Assembly: GCA_002842095.1 (NCBI GenBank)
Contig: PHCB01000009.1
Location: 9,468 to 73,467, forward strand
Reading direction: 5' to 3'
DNA length: 64,000 nucleotides
Source of the DNA: a candidate division BRC1 bacterium HGW-BRC1-1
GTDB taxonomy: Bacteria; Sumerlaeota; Sumerlaeia; Sumerlaeales; Sumerlaeaceae
This document shows positions 1-7,829 of this stretch, one piece after another (position 1 is the first letter of the stretch; every line of letters begins with the position of its first letter). The position numbers were made by a program, and so were the translations under genes. The notes below the pieces were generated by a model, which worked only from the letters and a program-made list of their open reading frames with translations, was not told where the DNA came from and did no database searches.

Positions 1-828
1 GAAACTGGCGCAGTTGGTGAGGATCTGGTCGGCATGGTGCTGGCGGGCGATGCGCACAGCCAGTTCGAATTCACCCGCCATGACGGGGTCCACGGCAGAG
101 AGATCGGCGGTGGTGAAACGGGCGCGACCATCGGGTCCCGCGGGCAGGCCGAGGCGCGAGGCGAGGTCCCAGATGTGGGCGTCGTAGCGCACATGGGGGT
201 CGGGGGAAACCTGATTGAGGCCATCGCGAACCACGCGGATGAGGTCGTCGATCCCCTCGCCCTTGAGGGCATTGGTGCAAACCACCGGCACGCCGAGGCG
301 GTGGGAGAGGTCGACCGTGTCGATCTGCACACCGAGGCGGTGGGCCTCGTCCATCATGTTGAGCACCAGCACCACGCGGCGGCGCAGTTCCAGCAGTTCG
401 AGGGTCATGGGCAGCATGCGGCGCAGGTTTTTCGCGTCGACCACGTGCACGACGATGTCGTCGGGCGAGTCGAGCAGCATGTCGCGGGCGACGCGCTCCT
501 CCTCGGTGATGGGCATGAGGGAGTACGTGCCGGGGGTGTCGAGAATCTCGATGCCCGGCAGGCGCGGGGAGGTGCCATGGGAGACAGTGACGGTGGTGCC
601 CGGGTAATTGCTGACGGCGGCATAGCGACCCGTGAGCAGGTTGAAGATGAGGCTCTTGCCAACGTTCGGCTGGCCGCACAGCACAAGGCGCTGCAAACCG
701 GTGGTGGGTGCGACAGATGCCTCAGCACCTGATTGTGTGGGAGTAGCGTTCACATCCATGGGCTTTTTCGAAGAATCCCGTGGGTCTTCTTCGTAGTCGA
801 AGTCTTTGAAAAAAGCGTTATGGGCCAT
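1..828 (-). CDS. feoB: Ferrous iron transport protein B, GTPase domain (partial)
   Basis: FeoB is the inner-membrane Fe(II) permease with an N-terminal G domain. Reading the minus strand from ATG at 828 gives 276 codons open to the window edge, so only the N-terminal cytosolic part is present and the membrane core lies outside. The G1 motif GQPNVGKS is at residues 52-59, followed by NYPGTT (G2 region), DTPGTYSL (G3) and NMMD (G4), the usual FeoB order. The first roughly 45 residues are an acidic, low-complexity extension before the G domain; most FeoB proteins start almost at G1, so a later start such as the internal ATG at residue 24 is possible. No FeoA gene is visible upstream and no strong ribosome site precedes 828. 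Confidence 0.9.
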   Translation of the reverse strand, partial: MAHNAFFKDFDYEEDPRDSSKKPMDVNATPTQSGAEASVAPTTGLQRLVLCGQPNVGKSLIFNLLTGRYAAVSNYPGTTVTVSHGTSPRLPGIEILDTPGTYSLMPITEEERVARDMLLDSPDDIVVHVVDAKNLRRMLPMTLELLELRRRVVLVLNMMDEAHRLGVQIDTVDLSHRLGVPVVCTNALKGEGIDDLIRVVRDGLNQVSPDPHVRYDAHIWDLASRLGLPAGPDGRARFTTADLSAVDPVMAGEFELAVRIARQHHADQILTNCASF

Positions 829-1157
829 CGGTTAGTTTGCGACGATCGTGCCCGCCATGGAATGCGCAGAGGGGATGCCTGAAGGAGCAGGGCGTCTTGG
901 GGGATAACACAACGACAACCGCCTTGTGATTCGCGGGGATTGTGGAAAATCGAAGAAATTTATATCGGGAGATGGGGCCCATGACGAGTGATAAGATGAA
1001 GCGGCGAGGCGCAACAAATTGGCTCATTTGAGCCGGTCCGGCGGCGGATTTCAGCCGGTGGGCGGCACACAGGTATTTTGATTTGCGAGCGACGTGGCAA
1101 TGGGTGTTGGATTAAATCAGGTGGATCAGCTCTTTGACGCAGGGAAGGAATTACGCG
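829..1157. other. Intergenic region between divergent feoB and pilT-like gene
   Basis: This 329-base gap separates two genes that point away from each other, so it must hold both promoters. Short open readings on the minus strand here look like no known protein and have no ribosome site. A T-rich patch near 945-970 could be promoter material, but I cannot match a convincing -35/-10 pair. The only clear signal is the ribosome site of the downstream gene at 1141-1149. Confidence 0.5.
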
Positions 1158-2978
1158 ATGGTATCAGGACCATTTTTCGACCGGATGAATCCGAAAACAC
1201 TCGGGTTGCTGCTGCAAGAAGGCGGCATCATAACCGCAGCGCAGTGTGAGACAGGTTTGGAGCACGCACGTCAACATGGGGTGAAGCTGGGCGAGGCTCT
1301 GGTTGCGCTGGGTTATGCACGCCCGGAAGAAATTACTCATGTGCTGGGCAACCAGTTTGGTTTGAAGCCGCTGGACCTGACCGTGGAAATGGTTGATGAG
1401 GAGTTGGTGAAGCGCTTCCCCGCAGAACTGCTTCAAGCGCATTGTATGATGCCGCTGGTGAGCCACGGTCAATGGCTGGTGGTGGCCGTGCGCGATCCGA
1501 ACGACTCGGAGGGTCTGGAACAACTGGCGCGGCTGACACCGGGGTTGCGTCTGGCACCCCAGATTGCCGATGCCCGACAGATCCGGCGATGTCTGGCGCA
1601 GGCCTGGGGCATGGCGGGGTCGGGCAGCGGCGCGGGCGACAACGACGGGGAGTGGCATGAGGAAGGTGTGGGTGGGGCTGTTGGTGTAGCTCCCGCGCTG
1701 AAGAACCTCCCCACGGAGGAGTCCACCGAGGCCGAGCATGAAGAAAGATCTGACGTGGGGGGCAAACCCGCACGGCTGACGCCGGGGCGCGACATGAACG
1801 CACTGCTTCTCGCCGCACGCGACATGAAAGCTTCCGATCTCCATCTGGCGGTGGGAAGCCCGCCCTGCTACCGGGTCAACGGGACCTTGCGACGGCTGGC
1901 AGGTCCACCGGTTACGAACGACGAGGCTTCGCGACTGCTGACCGGTCTGCTGAACGATGAGCAGCGGGCGCATCTGGAGCAGCAATGGGAACTGGACTTC
2001 GCGCTGGAAATGGCCGACGGCCTGCGTTTCCGCATAAATGTTTACAAGGGACGCAATGGCATGGGCGGTGTGTTCCGGTTGATTCCCGCGCTGGTGCGCT
2101 CCCTCGACGAACTGAACATGCCCGAGGTGCTGAAACGTCTGTGTCGCCTGCCGCGCGGGCTGGTGCTGGTAACGGGTCCCACCGGCAGCGGCAAGAGCAC
2201 CACCCTGGCGGCAATGATCGATTACATCAACACGAACGTGGCGGGGCACATCCTCACCATCGAGGATCCCATCGAGTTCGTGCATGGGCACAAGCGATGT
2301 CTGGTGAACCAGCGCGAGGTGGGGGTGCACACGAAGGGCTTCGCGGAGGCTCTGCGCAGCGCGTTGCGCGAGGACCCCGACGTGATTCTGGTGGGCGAAA
2401 TGCGCGATCTGGAAACAATAGCGCTGGCAGTAACGGCGGCCGAAACGGGGCATCTCGTGTTGGGCACGCTTCACACAAGCAGCGCACCAAAAACCGTGGA
2501 CCGTCTGATTGACGTGTTCCCGCCGGAGCAGCAGGAGCAAATTCGCATCATGCTGAGTGAGTCGCTGCAAGGGGTGGTGTGTCAGGCGCTGGTGCCCCGG
2601 GCGAAGGACGAAGGACGCGTGTGCGCCATGGAAATCATGATCGCCACCACGGCGGTGCGGGCACTCATCCGGGAAGGGAAAACATTCCAGCTGCCGTCGA
2701 TGATTCAGGTGGGATCAAAATTTGGAATGCAGAGTCTGGACCAGACACTGAAGGAGATGGTGTTCGCCGGAACCATCACCCGGTTGGCGGCGGCGGAACG
2801 GGCCAACAACAAATATCTGTTTGAAGGGCAGGGCGAGACGGCTCCCCCCCCGGTGGAACCGTCTGCACGGAAGGAGTCGGCGGCGGGAGCGCAGCCGAAC
2901 AGCCCGGCGCCGGTCAAGACCAAGACAGAAGAAGGCGGCGAAGATAGCTGGATGCAGGTATATGGGCGCAAAAAATGA
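1158..2978 (+). CDS. Type IV pilus PilT-like ATPase with N-terminal MshEN domain
   Basis: Predicted cytoplasmic hexameric ATPase that drives pilus retraction. Of 606 residues, roughly 12-140 match the MshEN/GspE N-terminal fold (helical part, then LVVAVRDPND). A charged linker follows, then a full PilT core from about residue 215: NALLLAARDMKASDLHLAVG, Walker A GPTGSGKSTT from residue 340, Walker B DPDVILVGEMRD, the His box HLVLGTLHT, and a PilT-style C-terminus (GMQSLDQTL). Classical PilT is about 350 residues and lacks MshEN, so this is an extended version. MshEN domains often bind cyclic-di-GMP, which would make retraction c-di-GMP-responsive; that is inference. ATG at 1158 was chosen over the upstream TTG at 1134 because AGGGAAGG ends 8-9 bases before it. 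No other pilus genes adjoin. Confidence 0.88.
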   Translation: MVSGPFFDRMNPKTLGLLLQEGGIITAAQCETGLEHARQHGVKLGEALVALGYARPEEITHVLGNQFGLKPLDLTVEMVDEELVKRFPAELLQAHCMMPLVSHGQWLVVAVRDPNDSEGLEQLARLTPGLRLAPQIADARQIRRCLAQAWGMAGSGSGAGDNDGEWHEEGVGGAVGVAPALKNLPTEESTEAEHEERSDVGGKPARLTPGRDMNALLLAARDMKASDLHLAVGSPPCYRVNGTLRRLAGPPVTNDEASRLLTGLLNDEQRAHLEQQWELDFALEMADGLRFRINVYKGRNGMGGVFRLIPALVRSLDELNMPEVLKRLCRLPRGLVLVTGPTGSGKSTTLAAMIDYINTNVAGHILTIEDPIEFVHGHKRCLVNQREVGVHTKGFAEALRSALREDPDVILVGEMRDLETIALAVTAAETGHLVLGTLHTSSAPKTVDRLIDVFPPEQQEQIRIMLSESLQGVVCQALVPRAKDEGRVCAMEIMIATTAVRALIREGKTFQLPSMIQVGSKFGMQSLDQTLKEMVFAGTITRLAAAERANNKYLFEGQGETAPPPVEPSARKESAAGAQPNSPAPVKTKTEEGGEDSWMQVYGRKK

Positions 2979-3071
2979 AGTGCTTCACCCCACGGATGCA
3001 TCGAATTCCCGGCCCGTGGCGCTGTTCGATTATTTTAACAAGCCCCGACGTCTGAGAAGGAGAATCATCCC

Positions 3072-3761
3072 GTGTCACTTCTGAAAATCATCAATTACGG
3101 CCATCCCCTGCTGCGTGAACGCGCCGCGGAAGTGACAGAGATGAACGACGCCATGCTGGATATCATCGAGGGGATGGCGGTGACGATGTACGAAAACGGT
3201 GGCGTGGGGCTGGCAGCTAATCAGGTCGGTCTGCTCAAGCGGGTTTTCGTGGTGGATGGAGCAATCATCGACGACGAAGATTTTGCGGATGAGGACGAGG
3301 ATGAGGATGGGGTCGATGGGGATCAGGAGTCGGACGACGAAGAGGGTGAAGAAGCCGACGAAGATGACGCGGACTATTTCGATGATCTGCTGGTTTTCAT
3401 CAACCCGGAAATAATCGAAGAGTCAGCCGAAGACGGCCCCTATGACGAGGGCTGCCTGAGCATCCCCGACGTGAGGGGCGAAGTGTACCGCCCACTGCGC
3501 GTGAAGGTGCGCGCGATGGATGAGCACCTCGAGCCGTTCGAAGTGGAAGCCGAGGGTCTGCTGGCGCGGGTGATCCAGCACGAGTTGGACCACCTGAACG
3601 GCGTGCTGTTTGTGGATCACCTGCCGCTGATGAAACGCACCCTGCTGGCGGGCGATTTGAACCGCCTGAAGAAGGCATCGCTGGAAGAACTGCCCTCGCT
3701 GGAAGGCGTGGAGTATCCGATAGTACTGGCCCAGGACGTGGACGCAGAAGCAGAAGTATAG
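3072..3761 (+). CDS. def: Peptide deformylase with long acidic insertion
   Basis: Removes the N-formyl group from nascent proteins using a bound metal ion. All three family motifs are present: GVGLAANQ (residues 44-51), EGCLS with metal ligand Cys128, and QHELDH with ligands His170 and His174 and catalytic Glu171. At 229 residues it is longer than the usual 165-190. The extra length is mostly a stretch at residues 67-105, in which about 27 of 39 residues are Asp or Glu and none is Lys or Arg, plus a C-terminal tail after the last helix. The insert lies between motifs 1 and 2, in the surface strand region. GTG at 3072 is the start: AGAAGGAGA lies 8 bases upstream. It stops 23 bases before the convergent symporter gene. 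Confidence 0.93.
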   Translation: MSLLKIINYGHPLLRERAAEVTEMNDAMLDIIEGMAVTMYENGGVGLAANQVGLLKRVFVVDGAIIDDEDFADEDEDEDGVDGDQESDDEEGEEADEDDADYFDDLLVFINPEIIEESAEDGPYDEGCLSIPDVRGEVYRPLRVKVRAMDEHLEPFEVEAEGLLARVIQHELDHLNGVLFVDHLPLMKRTLLAGDLNRLKKASLEELPSLEGVEYPIVLAQDVDAEAEV

Positions 3762-3782
3762 GTGGAGGAAGGTCCCTCCACC
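3761..3782. terminator. Hairpin between convergent def and symporter genes
   Basis: GGTGGAGG and CCTCCACC form a perfect 8-bp stem around a 6-base loop, exactly in the 23-base gap between two convergent stop codons. Neither side has a proper U-tract, so this is only a possible bidirectional terminator. Confidence 0.4.
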
Positions 3783-3784
3783 CC

Positions 3785-5149
3785 CTATTCCCCGTCGTCG
3801 CCGGAGGCGTTTATGTCGCCTTCCCAGAGGAACTTTTTGGTTTCGGCTACCACCACGCCGCTCAGGGCCAGGAGCGCTATCAGGTTCGGGAGGGCCATGA
3901 GACCGTTGGCCAGATCGGCAAAACTCCACACGCTGCTGGGCACGATGGCTCCCACATATACCGCCCCCACCCACATCCAGCGGTAGGGCTTCACCACGCG
4001 GCGACCGAACAAATATTCGGCTGCCTTCTCACCGTAATAACTCCATCCAAGAATCGTGGAAAATACGAACGTAAACAGGCCCAGGGTCAGCACCGTGGTG
4101 CCAATGTAAGGAATATCCTGAAACGCATGACGCGTGAGTACCCGTGCTTCTTCGCCTGCGGTCCATGCGCCGGAGTTAACGATGACCAAGCCCGTAATGA
4201 GGCAGATGACCACGGTGTCCCAAAAGGTGCCGGTGGCAGAGACGAGCCCCTGCCGCACGGGGTTGCGGGTGCGTGCCGCCGCCGCCACGATGGGTGCGCT
4301 GCCAAGGCCCGATTCGTTTGAGAACAACCCGCGCGACACACCCATGCGTATCGCCTCGCGGATGGTTGTGCCCACAAAGCCACCAATGGCGGCATGGCCG
4401 GTAAAGGCGCTTTTGAAAATCAACTCAAGGGAGCCGGGAATGCGGTCGGCGTGCATGACGAGCAACACAATACACCCCGTGACATAGAAGACCGCCATGA
4501 AGGGGATCAGGCCCTCGCACACGCGGGCGATGTTGCGAATGCCTCCGAGGATGACCATGGCCGTGAGGACCATCAAGATGAGTCCCGTCCATTGGGCTTT
4601 GATGCCAAATTCCTCGCCCACAAGCTCGGCAATTGAATGCGACTGCACCATGTTGCCGATGCCGAAGGCCGCCACGGCCGTGAGGGCCGCAAAAATGGTT
4701 CCCAGCCAGGGCATCTTCAATCCCCGGGCGAGCACATACATGGGGCCGCCGGCCTGTTCGCCCTTTTCATTGGTCACGCGATACTTAACCGCCAGCACCG
4801 CCTCGCTGTATTTCGTGGCGATGCCAAACACGCCCGTGAGCCACATCCAGAAGACAGCACCGGGACCGCCCAGGGCGATGGCCGATCCCACGCCCATGAT
4901 GTTTCCAGTGCCGATGGTGGCCGCCAGCGATGTGGTCAACGCGCCGAACTGGCTCACGTCGCCGCGACTACCCTTGTCGGGGGTCACGCTGAGTTTGATG
5001 GCCTTGCCGATATAGCGTTGGATAAAACGAAGCCGAAAGGTGAGGAAAATGTGAGTGCCGAAAAGAAGGATTACCAGTGGGTAGCCCCACAAAAAATTGC
5101 TGGTGGTGTTGATAGCCTTTTCGAGGCCATGCAGTAATTCCATTAACAT
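3785..5149 (-). CDS. Sodium:alanine symporter (AGCS family)
   Basis: Inner-membrane transporter that couples sodium entry to uptake of alanine, glycine or related amino acids. The 454-residue product has the AGCS layout: an N-terminal membrane helix (YPLVILLFGTHIFLTFRLRF), the signature GALTTSLAATIGTGNIMGV, then GGPGAVFWMWLTGVFG with YSEAVLAVKYR, and about ten further hydrophobic segments; NESGLGSAPI is also typical. The start was set at ATG 5149, which has GGAG ten bases upstream; a longer reading to 5206 adds a Arg/His-rich stretch unlike the family. It is divergent from the HAD gene, with 119 bases between them. Substrate specificity cannot be read from sequence. Confidence 0.9.
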   Translation of the reverse strand: MLMELLHGLEKAINTTSNFLWGYPLVILLFGTHIFLTFRLRFIQRYIGKAIKLSVTPDKGSRGDVSQFGALTTSLAATIGTGNIMGVGSAIALGGPGAVFWMWLTGVFGIATKYSEAVLAVKYRVTNEKGEQAGGPMYVLARGLKMPWLGTIFAALTAVAAFGIGNMVQSHSIAELVGEEFGIKAQWTGLILMVLTAMVILGGIRNIARVCEGLIPFMAVFYVTGCIVLLVMHADRIPGSLELIFKSAFTGHAAIGGFVGTTIREAIRMGVSRGLFSNESGLGSAPIVAAAARTRNPVRQGLVSATGTFWDTVVICLITGLVIVNSGAWTAGEEARVLTRHAFQDIPYIGTTVLTLGLFTFVFSTILGWSYYGEKAAEYLFGRRVVKPYRWMWVGAVYVGAIVPSSVWSFADLANGLMALPNLIALLALSGVVVAETKKFLWEGDINASGDDGE

Positions 5150-5268
5150 GGGGCGTGTGCTCCGATGAGCATGGGAATGAGTGAATCTGGTGCGAAAGAG
5201 GCGCAAAAGTGCTGGGGGGCTGCGGAAAAGTCACCAGAAAAATGGTGTCGGTGGTATCTGAGTTCGTG

Positions 5269-6084
5269 ATGACTTCTCAGACCCCCTCAACGCCGCGGGC
5301 AACACGGCTCATTGTTGCCGACATCGACGGATGCCTTTCGCGCGGCAGCCGCTCGCATTTTTCGCGCAAACTGATCGACAAGCTGGTGGCCACCAACCAC
5401 GCATCGCGCATCGATCCACTGGTGCCAGCCGTGACCCTCTGCACGGGCCGCCCTCAGCCTTACGTCGAGTGCCTGTTGCAGGTGATCCACTCCGACACCC
5501 CCGCGCTGTGCGAGGGAGGCACGGTAATGTTTCACCCGAAAAAACATCTGGTGGAATTCCACAAAGACTTTGGTGTACGGGAGAACGAACTGCTCGACCG
5601 CCTGCGCGTGCGGGTGGACGAAGTGTTACTGCGCCCCGGCGTGGTGCATGAGCCGGGCAAGGCCACGCACGTGACGCTGCTGGTGACGGACCCGTGGAAG
5701 CCAACCGATCTGATGGAGCAGGCCGAAGCGGTGCGCGCGGAATTCGGCGGCACCTTCACGCTGGATTATAGCCGCATCGCGATGCACTTCCTCTTTCGCC
5801 ATCTGAACAAGGGCAGCGGCATCACGTGGCTGGCGCAACGCACCGGGGTGGCGCTGGACGAAATGGCTGCCATCGGCGATGCGACGCCGGACCTGCATTT
5901 CATGCGACGCACGGGACTGTCGTGCGCACCCGCCAATGCGTTCGATCCGGTGAAAGAAATCGCCACCCATGTGAGCAAGCTTGAAGACGCCGAGGCTGTG
6001 ATGGAATTTATCGACATGGTACTTCAGCGAAACCGCGATCTGGCCACAGCCGCGGCGACAACGAGCGGGGTCAAGGCGCGATGA
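5269..6084 (+). CDS. HAD-superfamily hydrolase (sugar-phosphatase-like)
   Basis: Cytoplasmic phosphatase of the HAD superfamily, 271 residues. Motif I is DIDGCLS with the nucleophile Asp near the N-terminus, motif II is TLCTGRPQPY, a Lys-containing region follows (NKGSGITWLA) and motif IV is GDATPD. The CTGRP form and the C2-type cap between motifs II and III resemble the Cof, sucrose-phosphatase and mannosyl-3-phosphoglycerate phosphatase groups, but no substrate can be named. ATG 5269 was chosen because conserved sequence begins 12 residues later; upstream in-frame starts at 5209 and 5242 add unconserved residues, and no start has a strong ribosome site. The stop overlaps the start of aroE by 4 bases (ATGA), indicating translational coupling. 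Confidence 0.8.
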   Translation: MTSQTPSTPRATRLIVADIDGCLSRGSRSHFSRKLIDKLVATNHASRIDPLVPAVTLCTGRPQPYVECLLQVIHSDTPALCEGGTVMFHPKKHLVEFHKDFGVRENELLDRLRVRVDEVLLRPGVVHEPGKATHVTLLVTDPWKPTDLMEQAEAVRAEFGGTFTLDYSRIAMHFLFRHLNKGSGITWLAQRTGVALDEMAAIGDATPDLHFMRRTGLSCAPANAFDPVKEIATHVSKLEDAEAVMEFIDMVLQRNRDLATAAATTSGVKAR

Positions 6085-7004
6085 CACAATCGGTGGACGG
6101 ACGCACGCGCGTGGTGGGTATCATCGGCTGGCCCGTAGAGCACAGCCTAAGCCCGCTGATGCACAACGCAGAATTTGAGCGGCTTGGGTTGAACTGGATT
6201 TACACGCCATGGGCCGTGTCGCCGGATAACCTGCCGCAGGCCGTGGCCGGACTGGTGGCGCTGGGCGTGGCGGGGTTCAACGTGACCGTGCCCCACAAGG
6301 AAACCCTGACGGCACTGATGGATACGCTGACCGACGAAGCACGTATGATCGGCGCGGTGAACACGGTGCGCATCGACAACGGACTTCTGACGGGAACCAA
6401 CACCGACGCCGCCGGTTGGAGCGCGGACATCGCGCAAGGCATGAACGCGCTGGCCGGCACTGCGCTGGAGGCGAAAGACGCACCACACCCGCTGGCGGGC
6501 AAGGCGGTGTTTGTCATCGGTGCGGGTGGCGCGGCGCGCGCAGTGGTTGCCGGGGCGTGTCTGGCCGGAGCGGCCCGCGTGGTGGTGGCGGCCCGACGGT
6601 TCGAGCAAGCCGGCGCGCTGGTGGGCGACATGCAAGAGCATCTGCCCGGCGCGCATTTGTTGCCCGCGCAACTCGCCGACTCCGCCACGCAAACCATTAT
6701 CGCCGGATGCGACGTGGTGGTGAACACGACCCCCGTGGGCATGTCATCGCACCCCGGCTGCCCCGTGCCCGATGAGTGGCTGCTCCCCCATCATTTTGTT
6801 TACGACACGATTTACGCCCCCGCCGAAACACCGCTGCTGGCGGCGGCGGCGGCCCGGGGCGCGCAAACCCGCAACGGCCTTGGCATGCTGGCGCGTCAGG
6901 GGGCGGCGGCATTTGAATTCTGGACCGGCAAAAAGCCCGACGCCGACCGCATGGAACAATTGCTTCTCGCGCGTCAAAATGCTCCAACACCCACGAAGAA
7001 ATAG
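6081..7004 (+). CDS. aroE: Shikimate dehydrogenase
   Basis: Catalyses NADPH-dependent reduction of 3-dehydroshikimate to shikimate in chorismate synthesis. The N-terminal substrate domain has the family signature WPVEHSLSPLMHNAEF and NVTVPHKE with the catalytic Lys, followed by NTDAAGW. The Rossmann domain starts with VFVIGAGGAARAVV and is followed by NTTPVGMSSHPG and the C-terminal NGLGMLARQGAAAFE. At 307 residues it is slightly longer than the usual 270-290, through a short insert before the nucleotide-binding loop. It is coupled to the upstream HAD gene by a 4-base overlap and followed 21 bases later by an amidotransferase gene, so the three probably form one operon. Confidence 0.95.
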   Translation: MTQSVDGRTRVVGIIGWPVEHSLSPLMHNAEFERLGLNWIYTPWAVSPDNLPQAVAGLVALGVAGFNVTVPHKETLTALMDTLTDEARMIGAVNTVRIDNGLLTGTNTDAAGWSADIAQGMNALAGTALEAKDAPHPLAGKAVFVIGAGGAARAVVAGACLAGAARVVVAARRFEQAGALVGDMQEHLPGAHLLPAQLADSATQTIIAGCDVVVNTTPVGMSSHPGCPVPDEWLLPHHFVYDTIYAPAETPLLAAAAARGAQTRNGLGMLARQGAAAFEFWTGKKPDADRMEQLLLARQNAPTPTKK

Positions 7005-7025
7005 TCTCAGGAGGAAACCAAAATT

Positions 7026-7772
7026 ATGTGCCGCATGTTAGCTTTTATCGCCCGCGAACCGCAGGCCCTCGCACCGTACATTCAATCGCTGGTCATGCAA
7101 TCACGCGAAGGCAACCGCCCGCCGGGTTGCGAGCGTTTCCATGAAGACGGCTATGGCGTGACCGTGTGGCAGGGCGACCACTGGCTGACGTGGCACGAGC
7201 AATGCGCCGTGTGGGAGGGTGCGATCACGGCGCTCGACGGAATCAAGTCCACCATTGCAATCCTCCACTCGCGCCTCGCCACGGACGAGGGCACCATCAA
7301 CATCACCAAGTTGCACCCGTTCCTCGCGACCGCAAAAGACGGCAACACGCTGGCCTTATGTCACAACGGCAGCATCATTGGGCACGAACAGTTGTTCGAC
7401 GCCGCGGACATGAACTGGGCTAACGAGTTGAGCAAAGACCAACAGCCCATCGACACCGAAGTGTACTTCCGCATGGTTACCAACGCGTACAACGCCCACC
7501 ACGACATGACCCGCGCCATCAAGGATGCGACCGAAACCATATACGACACCGTGGGCAAGGATAGCGCCCGCAGCCTGAATGCGCTGTTCAGCGACGGCCA
7601 CAGTTTGCTCGCCTTAAAGGGCAGTGTCCTGCCGCGCTACATCGATTACCACACCCTCCACACCACCAGCGGCGACGGCATCGCAGTGGTGTCCACGCAA
7701 ACCTGCGACGTACCCTTCGCCAAAACCGAAGAGTGGCGGCGGGTCAATGGCGTGGAGATTTTGAAAGTCTGA
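7026..7772 (+). CDS. Class II glutamine amidotransferase (YafJ-like)
   Basis: Ntn-type glutamine amidotransferase domain, 248 residues, with no fused synthase domain. The start MCRMLAF places Cys2 as the N-terminal nucleophile once Met is removed. Family residues follow: HEDGYGV, LHSRLATDEG, KLHPF and LCHNGSIIGHE. This stand-alone type is common and hydrolyses glutamine or a gamma-glutamyl compound; the real acceptor is unknown. A strong ribosome site, AGGAGG, sits about 11 bases before the ATG. The gene is convergent with rlmD, whose 3' end overlaps a dispersed repeat. Confidence 0.85.
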   Translation: MCRMLAFIAREPQALAPYIQSLVMQSREGNRPPGCERFHEDGYGVTVWQGDHWLTWHEQCAVWEGAITALDGIKSTIAILHSRLATDEGTINITKLHPFLATAKDGNTLALCHNGSIIGHEQLFDAADMNWANELSKDQQPIDTEVYFRMVTNAYNAHHDMTRAIKDATETIYDTVGKDSARSLNALFSDGHSLLALKGSVLPRYIDYHTLHTTSGDGIAVVSTQTCDVPFAKTEEWRRVNGVEILKV

Positions 7773-7778
7773 ACGATG

Positions 7779-7829
7779 CTTTAGCTTTTCTTTGTGTCTT
7801 CGTGACTTTGTGTCGAAGCATTTGGCTTC
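7779..7829 (-). repeat. GCAAAGAC-family repeat at the rlmD 3' end
   Basis: On the minus strand this reads as degenerate CACAAAG/CACGAAGA units followed by AAAGCTAAAGC, related to the copies at 33612, 42451, 42568 and 43752. It lies inside the last codons and stop of rlmD, so it encodes the protein's tail. Confidence 0.7.

Noticed and set aside
34-732. Open frames on the plus strand over the feoB region
   Set aside because: The minus strand gives GTPase motifs in order; the plus frames are His-rich and unlike any protein, as antisense frames in G+C-rich genes tend to be.
818-1027. A short minus-strand frame upstream of feoB
   Set aside because: It overlaps the start of feoB on the same strand, has no ribosome site and no recognisable product.
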